A stretch of 64,000 nt of DNA from Pseudalkalibacillus sp051842935. GTDB taxonomy: Bacteria; Bacillota; Bacilli; Bacillales; Fictibacillaceae. Below the pieces are notes generated by a model, which saw only the letters and a program-made list of their open reading frames with translations, had not been told where the DNA came from and searched no databases. Shown piece after piece: positions 23,636 through 31,100 of the stretch. Every line of letters begins with the position of its first letter. Within the stretch, counting starts at the first letter, position 1. The position numbers and the translations under genes were made by a program. The stretch spans positions 2,976,001-3,040,000 of the forward strand of contig NZ_JBPXRR010000001.1 of NCBI RefSeq assembly GCF_051842935.1, given 5' to 3'.

Positions 23636-24274
23636 TTAACATCCATCTATATCACAGGAGAGTCCTTCTTCCGATTCAGCAGTTCCCTGTTTTTCTAATT
23701 CGGCATCAATGATCTGAGTCAGGCGATCGGCGGGATACAGACCTTGCAACTTTCGGTCTCCGATGAAGAACGTCGGAACAGCGCGGATATCCTTAGCAGC
23801 TGCTTCATTCAATGCTGCCTTATGGGTATCTTTATACCTTCGTGACTCTACCGCTTCCCGGTATCCGTCTGCATCGAGTCCGACTTCCTCAGCCAACCTC
23901 ACAAGTACATCGACATCGCCGAGATCCTGCCCTTCTACGAAGAAAGCTACCAACATCCGGTGGTTGTATTCGTTTGCCTTCCCTTGCTCTTTCGCATATT
24001 GGAATCCTTCAAATGCTAGATGTGTCCTCGGTTGGACAGGTGGAAAGTTCATCGGGACGCCGAGTTTCTCGCTCAACGGTTTGACTGAGTGTTTCCAGGC
24101 ATTCTGTATATAGTCTCCGCTCGGATCAAGTGGTGGAACGGGTTCAGGTCTTAACTCGAACGGCTTCCACTCTACTTCAACGTCTTTCCCTTTCATTGCT
24201 TCTTGTAGCGGAACCTCCGCTAAATAGCAGAATGGTCAAACGTAATCGGAATAGATTTGTATTTTCAAGGTCAT
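23636..24274 (-). CDS. Putative selenoprotein: DsbA/FrnE-family thiol oxidoreductase with in-frame UGA at codon 13
   Basis: Reading from the ATG at 24274 (AGGAGG seven bases before it) gives MTLKIQIYSDYV, then UGA (24238-24236), then PFCYLAEVPLQEAMKGK and an uninterrupted frame to a normal stop: 212 aa with the UGA read as an amino acid. In this thioredoxin-fold family the sequence here is SDYVCPFCY, so the UGA is exactly the first, nucleophilic cysteine of C-x-x-C (U-P-F-C). The rest is intact: an all-helical insert, EGFQYAKEQGKANEYNHRMLVAFFVEGQDLGD, the cis-proline loop IRAVPTFFIGDRKLQG, and a C-terminal CDIDGC pair. A 7-bp hairpin with GGU loop lies 20 nt downstream of the UGA, as a bacterial SECIS should. 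It has its own promoter and terminator, next to wrbA and an MhqR-like repressor. Alternatives: a nonsense mutation or a sequencing error. The shorter frame from 24196 would lack the active site. Confidence 0.8.
24206..24238 (-). promoter_or_regulatory. Candidate bacterial SECIS element with its UGA codon
   Basis: UGA occupies 24238-24236. After 13 bases comes the stem TAGCGGA/TCCGCTA (24222-24216 and 24212-24206), loop GGT. Twenty bases separate the UGA from the loop and the loop starts with G, both as in known bacterial SECIS elements. There is no bulged U of the E. coli fdhF type. Confidence 0.75.
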
Positions 24275-24303
24275 GTGAACATCCTCCTTCTTTCTATCCT
24301 TTT

Positions 24304-24332
24304 ATTGTAAAAGGTTTGCCACCGCTCGCCAA
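24304..24332 (-). promoter_or_regulatory. Candidate SigA promoter of the UGA-containing gene
   Basis: Minus strand TTGGCG (24332-24327), 17-base spacer, TACAAT (24309-24304), giving a leader of roughly 20 bases. Confidence 0.65.
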
Positions 24333-24390
24333 CTGATTCGACTCAAGCATATTAAAATCTGTTTTCATAAACTTTGTTGCTCTTGCAATT

Positions 24391-24415
24391 GAAGAAAGTA
24401 TAAAATACTTTCTTC
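24391..24415. repeat. Perfect 25-bp inverted repeat upstream of the UGA-containing gene
   Basis: Arms GAAGAAAGTAT and ATACTTTCTTC around AAA. No T run follows, so an operator is as likely as a terminator. Confidence 0.6.
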
Positions 24416-24474
24416 AGTATAAGGGCAACTAAGGCTCGCCCTACAAAAGGCTTGGTCTCGCCAAGTTTTCTTTA
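24416..24474 (+). repeat. 60-bp dispersed repeat, copy 2
   Basis: Partner of 8201-8260; ends in the same CGCCAAGTTTTCTTTA block. Confidence 0.75.
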
Positions 24475-24551
24475 AATGTTGTTGATTTCCGCTCCAACTC
24501 AACTTGTCTAAGAAGAGAGGAAAAAGCCTTTTATTTTAGAGATAGGACATC

Positions 24552-24582
24552 AAAAAAAGGACCGGCCCTATATGGCCAGTCC
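24552..24582 (-). terminator. Terminator of wrbA
   Basis: AGGACTGGCC/GGCCGGTCCT stem with mismatch, T run on the minus strand. Confidence 0.85.
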
Positions 24583-24593
24583 TGTTTCCTACA

Positions 24594-25223
24594 TTATCGT
24601 AGTGTTTTCAATGCGCCGGCTACTTTCGCAACACGTGCACCTAAACGTCCTGCCATTGTCAGATCGACTTCCTTCGGCTGTTCGCCACCTTCTGGTCCAG
24701 CAACTGTGGATGCAGAATAAGGGGATCCTCCGACCGCCTCAGCTGTCAACTGTTCAGGGTTTTCACCGTACGGAAGTCCCACATAGATCAACCCGAAGTG
24801 CATGAGTGGTACGAAAGAAGTGACCGCTGTCGTTTCCTGACCACCATGGATGGAACCTGTACTTGTGAATACAGCTGTCGCCTTTCCTTCAAGTTCCCCT
24901 TTCATCCATAGACCACCAGCAGAATCAAGATATTGCTTCATTTGAGCTGGCATAGAGCCGTAACGAGTCGGGATGCCCCAGATGATGCCGTCTGCCCACT
25001 GTAGATCTTCATGCGTTGCTTCAGGAATGTCCGATTGCATTTCTTGTGCTTTTACATAATACTCATTGTTGGACATCGCTTGCTTCACTTCTTCAAACTC
25101 TTTGATCTTCACGATCTTCACTTCGACGTCATCTACTTTACTTGCGCCATCTGCTACCGCTTTTGCCATTTGTAAGATGTGCCCGAACGCACTGTAATAC
25201 GGAATTAAAATTTTCGTTGCCAT
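24594..25223 (-). CDS. wrbA: NAD(P)H:quinone oxidoreductase WrbA
   Basis: 209-residue flavodoxin-like FMN enzyme that reduces quinones by two electrons and so avoids semiquinone radicals. FMN phosphate loop IPYYSAFGHILQMAKAV at 7-23, the FMN-ring loop GIPTRYGSMPAQMKQYLD near 83, and STGSIHGGQETT near 120, all WrbA-type; the end block VDLTMAGRLGARVAKVAGAL is also conserved. GAGGAGTG precedes the ATG. A half-conserved MhqR-type operator lies about 95 bases upstream, and the MarR-family gene is next in line, so quinone-inducible expression is likely (inference). Confidence 0.93.
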   Translation of the reverse strand: MATKILIPYYSAFGHILQMAKAVADGASKVDDVEVKIVKIKEFEEVKQAMSNNEYYVKAQEMQSDIPEATHEDLQWADGIIWGIPTRYGSMPAQMKQYLDSAGGLWMKGELEGKATAVFTSTGSIHGGQETTAVTSFVPLMHFGLIYVGLPYGENPEQLTAEAVGGSPYSASTVAGPEGGEQPKEVDLTMAGRLGARVAKVAGALKTLR

Positions 25224-25315
25224 TCAAAATCACTCCTCTTTCAAAATTTCGTCTCTTTATACGTTCCCATACCTGATGTAATTTAATCTCTTTTTAAGCA
25301 AAAATCCTGTATTCA

Positions 25316-25337
25316 TACTTCTTGAATTCGAGATATT
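25316..25337. promoter_or_regulatory. Second MhqR-type operator, upstream of wrbA
   Basis: TTCTTGAATTCGAGATAT shares the GAATTCGAGATA half of the perfect operator at 25802-25821; the other arm is degenerate. Confidence 0.5.
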
Positions 25338-25349
25338 TAGGTAAAAAAA

Positions 25350-25784
25350 TTATGCCTGGTAATTCTGGGCGTACTTCCCAAGTTTTTTCAACGTTTCAAT
25401 CGCTTGCCGCTTCTCTTCTTCTGGTATGCCAGCTAGCGCTTTCTCAAGGACTTCATGGTGAGGTGGAAAGATCTCTTCCATATAGGATTTTCCTTGCTCA
25501 GTGAGGTGTGCATACGTAATCCGTCGATCGTTTTCACAAGGTTTTCTCTCTAAGTATCCTTTTTCCTCCAACTTATCGACAACGTACGTAATGCTTCCAC
25601 TTGCCAATAAAATCTTTCCTCCGATTTTCTGTAGAGGATGAGGACCTTTATGGTATAGTAATTCAAGCACACCAAATTCCGTCACATTCAGGTTATATCG
25701 TTGAATATCTTTTCGAGCGACCTCCATGATGGATTGATACGCTCTGGATAGTACGACGAAGAGTTCTAATGATGAATTTTGCAT
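25350..25784 (-). CDS. MarR-family repressor, MhqR-like
   Basis: 144 aa winged-helix regulator. The DNA-binding part is FGVLELLYHKGPHPLQKIGGKILLASGSITYVVDKLEEKGYLERKPCENDRRITYAHLTEQGK, with the MarR wing DRR-ITYAHLT. In B. subtilis MhqR represses quinone/azo-compound detoxification genes and binds TATCTCGAA-type palindromes; a perfect site of that form overlaps this gene's leader. ATG at 25784 has GGAG nine bases before it; 25790 is the alternative and the longer frame runs through the operator. One cysteine only, so an OhrR-type thiol switch is less likely. Confidence 0.85.
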   Translation of the reverse strand: MQNSSLELFVVLSRAYQSIMEVARKDIQRYNLNVTEFGVLELLYHKGPHPLQKIGGKILLASGSITYVVDKLEEKGYLERKPCENDRRITYAHLTEQGKSYMEEIFPPHHEVLEKALAGIPEEEKRQAIETLKKLGKYAQNYQA

Positions 25785-25801
25785 ATTCATTAACTCCTTC
25801 A

Positions 25802-25821
25802 TTATCTCGAATTCGAGATAA
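25802..25821. promoter_or_regulatory. Perfect 20-bp operator palindrome of the MarR-family gene
   Basis: TTATCTCGAATTCGAGATAA, self-complementary over all 20 bases, 18 bases upstream of the MarR-family start codon; resembles B. subtilis MhqR sites. Confidence 0.8.
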
Positions 25822-25859
25822 GTATACCGCTGTATGTATACTATGTCAATCATATATAG

Positions 25860-25893
25860 AAAAGGGGATGACATTTTTTGTCATCCCCTTTTC
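25860..25893 (-). terminator. Terminator of the TRAP operon
   Basis: AAAAGGGGATGACA/TGTCATCCCCTTTT stem followed by T-rich sequence on either strand. Confidence 0.88.
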
Positions 25894-25898
25894 TTTTT

Positions 25899-27884
25899 TT
25901 ATGCACTTGCCGATTGTGGTTCTGAATTTTTCTCTTTGATGAAATATTGTAAAGCAAACAGTGCAATGAAGACTCCTAACCCAATCAAGTCCGTACTTCC
26001 TTCCGGATAGATGAGCATGATTCCAGCTCCGAGGGAGACGATTCGCTCAGCCCAGTGTGCTTTTCTCAGCCAATAACCGATCATCGCAGCTCCGATTGCA
26101 ATCATACCGGTCAGGGAAGTGACTATGATCCATAGCACCTCTGTCCAGGTCGTATCAATCATCATCAGCTCAGGTGAGTAGACGAAGATATACGGAATGA
26201 TGAAGGCTGCAATGGCAAGCTTGGCTGAATTGACCCCGGTCCGCAGCGGTTCTCCTCCCGACACCCCTGAGGCCGCAAAGGCCGCAAGTGCTACAGGTGG
26301 CGTGATATCCGCAATAATTCCGAAGTAGAACACGAACATATGCGCCGAGAGATCTGGAATATTCAAAGTCATCAATGCTGGCGCTGCAATCGTCGCCGTG
26401 ATGACGTAGTTTGCCGTGGTCGGTGATCCCATTCCCAAGATGAGGGATGCAATCATCGTGAACAACAGCGTCAAGAATAAGATGTCGTTGGACAGTGCGA
26501 TGAGCCCGCCCGCCATTTTCAGCCCTAAGCCGGTAATGGTCACGACACCGACGATGATACCCGCACATGCGGTTGCTGTCGCTACACCGATCGCTGTACG
26601 TGCACCGTTAATAAGCGCTTCTGCAAAATCTTTTGGTCCCATACGTGTTTCTTTATTAAGCATACCTACAACAATCGCAGAAACGATGGACCATAGTGCT
26701 GCTCTCGTGACACTCACTCCAGACATGAGTAAAATGACAACAACGAAAATCGGAGCAAGCAGGTAGATTTTCTTCAATACTTCCTTTCGGTTCGGCATCT
26801 CACTTTCATCCAAACCTTTCAATCCGATTTTCTTCGCCTGGAAATGTGTCATGACCCAGATTCCCGCAAAATACAGCAATGCAGGAATGGCGGCTGCCTT
26901 GGCAATTTCCCAATAAGTGATGCCGCCACCGATGAATTCGACCATCAGGAAGGCCGCTGCCCCCATGATCGGCGGCATAAGCTGACCTCCTGTCGAGGCG
27001 GCTGCTTCTACCGCTCCTGCAAATTCTCTCCGGTATCCGAGCCGTTTCATCATCGGGATGGTGAAGGAACCGGATGTAACCACGTTTGCGACCGAGCTTC
27101 CAGAAATCGTTCCTTGCAAGGCACTGGAGAATATCGCAACCTTCGCAGGTCCTCCAGTCCGTTTACCGGCTATCGCAACCGCCAGATCGTTGAAATATTG
27201 TCCGACCCCTGTTTTGATTAAAAACGCTCCAAACAAGAGGAACAGGAAGATGAAGGTCGAGGATACTTTCAACGGTGTACCGAGAATCCCTTCGGTCGTA
27301 AAGAACATCGTCCGGATGATCCGGTCGATGCCAATCCCCTTATGCGCCAAAAATCCGGGCATGATCGGTCCTAGGTAAGCATACGCGAGGAAAACGGACG
27401 CAATGATGGTGATCGGCAGTCCGACGACCCTTCGTGTCGCTTCTAAAACAAGGAAGATCGCTAATGCTCCGACAATCAAGTCCATCGGCGTCAATCGCGC
27501 AACCCTCATGACTAGGTCGTCCATGTACAATGGCCAATATAATCCGACAACGACACTAAGTGCCGCCAACAACCCGTCCAGCCATGTAATTTGGAAACGT
27601 GATTTCGCTTGTTTCAGCTTCTTCTTTTTAGAAGCAGGAAATAGTAAGAATGCCAATGATAAGGCAAAACCTAAGTGAATCGAACGATGGATCTGTGGTG
27701 AGAATCGATCCAACGTCGATGTATACAATTGATAAAGAGAAAAGCATAGCAGTCCAATGGTTACGATCCAACCAAGGATTCCGGTCAATTTCCGGTAACC
27801 AGCTTCTGGATCGAACTTAGACATCAGCTGTTCTAATTCTTCTTCTGATAGTTGTTGATCCTTCTTCGTTGCTTTTTCATCCAA
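25899..27884 (-). CDS. TRAP transporter fused permease (DctQM), TAXI type
   Basis: 661-residue inner-membrane permease of a tripartite ATP-independent transporter, with small (DctQ-like) and large (DctM-like) parts fused, as usual for TAXI systems. N-terminal residues 1-35 are soluble; about 16 hydrophobic segments follow. DctM features: GGPAKVAIFSSALQGTISGSSVANVVTSGSFTIPMMKRLGY near residue 245, AAASTGGQLMPPIMGAAAFLM near 285 and MGSPTTANYVITATIAAPAL near 490. Start is TTG behind AGGAGAGGA and overlaps the preceding gene by 8 bases. Operon order: receptor, DUF1850, permease. Sodium-driven; substrate unknown (glutamate- or dicarboxylate-like in known TAXI systems). Confidence 0.93.
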   Translation of the reverse strand: MDEKATKKDQQLSEEELEQLMSKFDPEAGYRKLTGILGWIVTIGLLCFSLYQLYTSTLDRFSPQIHRSIHLGFALSLAFLLFPASKKKKLKQAKSRFQITWLDGLLAALSVVVGLYWPLYMDDLVMRVARLTPMDLIVGALAIFLVLEATRRVVGLPITIIASVFLAYAYLGPIMPGFLAHKGIGIDRIIRTMFFTTEGILGTPLKVSSTFIFLFLLFGAFLIKTGVGQYFNDLAVAIAGKRTGGPAKVAIFSSALQGTISGSSVANVVTSGSFTIPMMKRLGYRREFAGAVEAAASTGGQLMPPIMGAAAFLMVEFIGGGITYWEIAKAAAIPALLYFAGIWVMTHFQAKKIGLKGLDESEMPNRKEVLKKIYLLAPIFVVVILLMSGVSVTRAALWSIVSAIVVGMLNKETRMGPKDFAEALINGARTAIGVATATACAGIIVGVVTITGLGLKMAGGLIALSNDILFLTLLFTMIASLILGMGSPTTANYVITATIAAPALMTLNIPDLSAHMFVFYFGIIADITPPVALAAFAASGVSGGEPLRTGVNSAKLAIAAFIIPYIFVYSPELMMIDTTWTEVLWIIVTSLTGMIAIGAAMIGYWLRKAHWAERIVSLGAGIMLIYPEGSTDLIGLGVFIALFALQYFIKEKNSEPQSASA

Positions 27885-28392
27885 GAATATCCTCTCCTTT
27901 CAGCCGTTGCCATAGACTGATCGGTCGAACCTCTAGGCGAATCCATGATCCTGGCTCGACCCAATTCTTCAACGGGATTTCGTTATCATCCATCATCAAT
28001 GTATGATTCGCGATGACCTGTCCCGTTCGTAAATCAACGTGTGAGAACTCGCGATTCATATTCGTAATGTAATAGATGCCATCTTTTTCTATGAACTTCT
28101 CTTCACCAGTTGCATTCGATGGCATGCCAATTGCAAAGTTTTCATAGGCAAGTTTCGTTTGTACAATCTGGTTTACCTCGTTGATCTCATAAAATTCTGT
28201 TACAGGTGTCTGATGAACCGAGTGGGTATAACGGATTCGGAAGTCTGTACCCTCATTCACATCCATGTAGACGAGAACTTGTCCACTGCTTTCAAGTTGT
28301 AGCGCGAGCACCTTTCCATAAGGAATCATTCCCATTGATAGAAGCCCAATCACTAAAAGGATGAGCAAGCTCCATTTTTTCCACTGTTTCAT
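27877..28392 (-). CDS. DUF1850 protein of the TRAP-TAXI operon
   Basis: 171 aa with one N-terminal membrane helix (WSLLILLVIGLLSMGMIP) and an extracellular beta-rich domain. The DUF1850 pattern is visible: FRIRYTHSVHQTPVTEFYEI near residue 58 and the end block WIRLEVRPISLWQRL. DUF1850 genes almost always lie beside TAXI-type TRAP permeases (family knowledge), and this one sits between receptor and permease; a role in the transporter is inferred. Start at 28392 behind AAGGTG; the longer open frame begins inside the repeat element. Confidence 0.88.
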   Translation of the reverse strand: MKQWKKWSLLILLVIGLLSMGMIPYGKVLALQLESSGQVLVYMDVNEGTDFRIRYTHSVHQTPVTEFYEINEVNQIVQTKLAYENFAIGMPSNATGEEKFIEKDGIYYITNMNREFSHVDLRTGQVIANHTLMMDDNEIPLKNWVEPGSWIRLEVRPISLWQRLKGEDILG

Positions 28393-28443
28393 AATGAGCA
28401 CCTTAAACTGTGTATTTTTGTAAAGTGTAAACCCAAAAACAAA

Positions 28444-28525
28444 GTGCCAGACTCCTCCGGCACAACATTCCGTGTCCAAAACACGCGTTTTACAAATGTT
28501 GTTTCATACGGAGAGAGTCAGACAC
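28444..28525. repeat. 82-bp palindromic element inside the TRAP operon
   Basis: Outer arms GTGCCAGACTC-CTCCG and CGGAG-AGAGTCAGACAC, next pair ACAACATT/AATGTTGT, centre AACACGCGTTTT. REP-like arms (GTGYCNGACTC) in the intercistronic gap between receptor and DUF1850 genes. Confidence 0.7.
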
Positions 28526-28554
28526 TTCTTGGGTCAAACCGTTTTTCTATTCTA

Positions 28555-29520
28555 TTATTTCAAGCCTTTTTCTTTATAGTACTTTTCTGCACCAGGGTGA
28601 AGATCAATTCCAACACCGTTCAATGCATTTTCAGCACTGATCTTCTCACCTTTTGCGTGTTTGATATTCCCGACATTGTCAAAAAATGCTTTCGTCAAGT
28701 TGTACACTGCGTCTTCACTCAAATCTTTACGTGCAACAAGCATCGCAAGGACTGCTACAGTGTTCACTTCTTCCTCAAGCTGATACGTTCCAGATGGAAT
28801 CGTATCCTGAGCGTAGTACGGATACTTCTCGCTCAATTCCTTCGCCTTGTCATCCTCAATCGGTACAATTCGAACTGGCTTCAATGCTGCAAGTCCTTCA
28901 ATCGCACCTGTTGGCGCACCTGAAGTGATGAATGCTGCATCTAAATCACCGTCTTGAAGCAATTCTGCAGACTCATCAAACGGCAAGTTTTGTACCTCGA
29001 TATCGTCCGTAGAGATTCCGTGAACTTCAAGAATTTGCTTCGCGTTTTCAGCCGTTCCACTACCTACGTCTCCGATTGAAACCTTTTTACCCTTCAAATC
29101 TTCAACAGACTTGATGTCGCTATCTTTCAATACAACGATTTGAATCGTTTCAGGGTATAATGTACCAATCGCTTGAACATTATCTGCTGCTGAATCTTCA
29201 AACATCAATTTACCTTCAACCGCATAGCTAGCGATGTCAGTTTGTGTGAACGCAAGGTCCGCGTCACCATCTTGTAGTGTTTGGATGTTTTCGACAGATG
29301 CACCAGATGCTTGTGCACTGACGGATTTTTCGGAGTTCTTGGACATCACTTCGGCAATTTCACCGCCCAGTGGGAAGTAAGTACCGCCTGTCCCACCTGT
29401 AAGCATGCTTACTTCTTCAGGGTCAGCTTCTGCTCCGTCTCCGCCGCCGAGCTCGTTACATCCTGCCAAAACAAGTGTAAACGCTAACATAAGAACGAAT
29501 GTTAATGAAAGCTTTTTCAT
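28555..29520 (-). CDS. TRAP transporter TAXI-family solute receptor (lipoprotein)
   Basis: 321 aa. Lipoprotein signal: MKKLSLTFVLMLAFTLVLAGC, with the lipobox LAGC and lipidated C21. The mature receptor has TAXI hallmarks: TGGTGGTYFPLGGEIAEVM near residue 41, LKGKKVSIGDVGSGTAENAKQIL near 143 and AAFITSGAPTGAIEGLA near 195. Binds the solute outside the membrane and hands it to the fused permease. First gene of the operon; the 160-base gap to the next gene holds a large palindrome, which may lower downstream expression and leave the receptor in excess (inference). Confidence 0.93.
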   Translation of the reverse strand: MKKLSLTFVLMLAFTLVLAGCNELGGGDGAEADPEEVSMLTGGTGGTYFPLGGEIAEVMSKNSEKSVSAQASGASVENIQTLQDGDADLAFTQTDIASYAVEGKLMFEDSAADNVQAIGTLYPETIQIVVLKDSDIKSVEDLKGKKVSIGDVGSGTAENAKQILEVHGISTDDIEVQNLPFDESAELLQDGDLDAAFITSGAPTGAIEGLAALKPVRIVPIEDDKAKELSEKYPYYAQDTIPSGTYQLEEEVNTVAVLAMLVARKDLSEDAVYNLTKAFFDNVGNIKHAKGEKISAENALNGVGIDLHPGAEKYYKEKGLK

Positions 29521-29598
29521 TGGTTTATTTCCCCTTTCTCAATATGTATGACGTTCTCATTTTATCACAATAAAGCATGGAAGAGTAGGGAAAATGTC

Positions 29599-30003
29599 TC
29601 ATAATTTCAAATTGGTGGATTTTTCGGATAGCTTGATGAACCAATCCTGAAGCAATGGACGCATCGTTAATTTCTGTTGAGAGAATACGAATGTCCAAGG
29701 CATGGAGGCACCCGGCGGGACGTGGACGTTGGGCAGATTGAATTGGGATTCTGCAATGGTCCCTCGTTCTTTCTCAGCATATGTCAGGTCAATTGCATCT
29801 GCTGTAAAACTTTCCGATAGGCCATTTTGCATTAACACCATTGCGAGCAACGAGCCTTGATGGTTGAGCGCCGCACGTATCGGAGTCCAGCGAAGTTCTC
29901 CTTCTCTGACTGGATTGTTGCGATGCAACTCTTCGATCGCCTCACGATCTTGTGGCGCAATTGCCTTTTCCCAGGCAGGGTCGAACACCAATTTGTCATC
30001 CAT
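29599..30003 (-). CDS. SLAP domain protein
   Basis: 134 aa, no signal peptide. A single SLAP domain of the bacilli: DPAWEKAIAPQDREAIEELH, then GELRWTPIRAALNHQGSLLAMVLMQNGLSE and the conserved end PPGASMPWTFVFSQQKLT. SLAP proteins occur with the accessory Sec/S-layer assembly genes in some species; here it is alone, so function is open. GAGGAAA before ATG. Confidence 0.8.
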   Translation of the reverse strand: MDDKLVFDPAWEKAIAPQDREAIEELHRNNPVREGELRWTPIRAALNHQGSLLAMVLMQNGLSESFTADAIDLTYAEKERGTIAESQFNLPNVHVPPGASMPWTFVFSQQKLTMRPLLQDWFIKLSEKSTNLKL

Positions 30004-30139
30004 GAGTCTATTTCCTCTCTTAACCTTCTACTATACCCATCCTACATGGAAAACCGGTCCAATGACAAATCGTTAGAAGAATAGGAGACTATTCTATCCG
30101 TTATAAGGGGATTTTGCTCTTATCACGGTACGAAAAGTA

Positions 30140-30236
30140 CTCTTTCCATCCTCCATTTTGGGATTTTGTGCTTTTCGAGGATAGAAAGAGCCTCTTACTG
30201 TCCCTCATTTTCTGATTTCGCTCATTTGGGGGACAG
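30140..30236. repeat. Two adjacent imperfect hairpins
   Basis: Hairpin 1: CTCTTTCCATCCTC/GAGGATAGAAAGAG (30140-30190). Hairpin 2: CTGTCCCTC/GGGGGACAG (30198-30236). Between the membrane-protein gene and the SLAP gene. A short open frame over this region looks non-coding. Confidence 0.6.
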
Positions 30237-30294
30237 AATGGTCCTCCATGAATATACCAAATCTCATTTCTAGCATTTTCATGACCTTTTAAAC

Positions 30295-31002
30295 TCACTT
30301 AAGGTCCATATGCTTCTTTTTTCTGATCCTAATCATCCATATGAAAAGGACAGCTGCCCCCACGTAAATAACGGGTTTGTAAAGTTCATTGTTAACATAG
30401 GTGACTTGGAGGTGATTATTTCTCACGGGGTCCAACGTCCAAACGATCTCTTTTCCATCGTAGCTTCCGTTATGATTTTTTACGGTAAAAGGGAGAGATA
30501 AGTGTACCTGAACATCCACCTCTTCTTCATTTATGTAACCATGATTGACGTTTCCTTTAATCGAATCTTCAGGAATCTCCATGACAGCTTCGATTTCCGC
30601 TTTTTTATAAAAAGGAAAGGTCCTTGTATGGCCTCCTGAATTCCCAAGAATATTGAAGGCATGAAAATGGTTAATATCAAAGGTTGAAGAAAAGTAATCG
30701 TAGTGCACATCAACAATCATTACTCTTCTTTGATTTTCTTCAGCAAACGTATATTCATATTTTGTAAAAGCGCTCTCTTCAAAATTCAGAAAAAAGTGCT
30801 CATCTATATATTCTAGGATTTGTGCTTCCGAGTACTTCTTATCCACCTGAACGACAAGCTTCAGTTTAGTGGTTTCATCCTCAGCTACATCTATGTAATA
30901 GTCTACCTCTGTAAAGCCAGTAAGGAAGCAGAAGGAAATGATCGCTATTAAGATAATGGGAAACTTATTTCTCGATCTCATTTTGTCATTCTCCATTTCC
31001 AT
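30295..31002 (-). CDS. Membrane-anchored extracellular protein, unknown function
   Basis: 235 aa. Signal-type N-terminus (RSRNKFPIILIAIISFCFLTGF), an extracellular domain of about 170 residues rich in beta-strand patterns, and a C-terminal anchor PVIYVGAAVLFIWMIRIRKKKH. This topology and the opening VDYYIDVAEDETTKLKLVVQVDKKYSE recall LppM/DUF3153 proteins, but I am not sure of the family. Start uncertain: the ATG at 31002 has GAGGGA 11 bases away, the ATG at 30981 has GGAG nine bases away. Ends 92 bases before the hairpin pair. Confidence 0.7.
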   Translation of the reverse strand: MEMENDKMRSRNKFPIILIAIISFCFLTGFTEVDYYIDVAEDETTKLKLVVQVDKKYSEAQILEYIDEHFFLNFEESAFTKYEYTFAEENQRRVMIVDVHYDYFSSTFDINHFHAFNILGNSGGHTRTFPFYKKAEIEAVMEIPEDSIKGNVNHGYINEEEVDVQVHLSLPFTVKNHNGSYDGKEIVWTLDPVRNNHLQVTYVNNELYKPVIYVGAAVLFIWMIRIRKKKHMDLK

Positions 31003-31062
31003 AAAAAAACATATCCCTCACTAGGTTAACATATTTTCCCTAAACATAATTCTTCTAAAAGG

Positions 31063-31087
31063 AAACGCAGGTGATTCCTCACCTGCG
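31063..31087 (-). terminator. Terminator of the molybdoenzyme gene
   Basis: CGCAGGTGA/TCACCTGCG stem, then GTTTCCTTTT on the minus strand. Confidence 0.7.
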
Positions 31088-31100
31088 CTCATTTAATCTA

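Noticed and set aside
23636..24196. A 186-residue gene starting at the ATG at 24196
   Set aside because: It would lack the thioredoxin-fold N-terminus and active site. The region upstream continues the same family in frame through a UGA, with a proper ribosome-binding site at 24274.
30101..30298. 65-residue minus-strand frame
   Set aside because: Lies over the twin hairpins; low-complexity composition without a ribosome-binding site.
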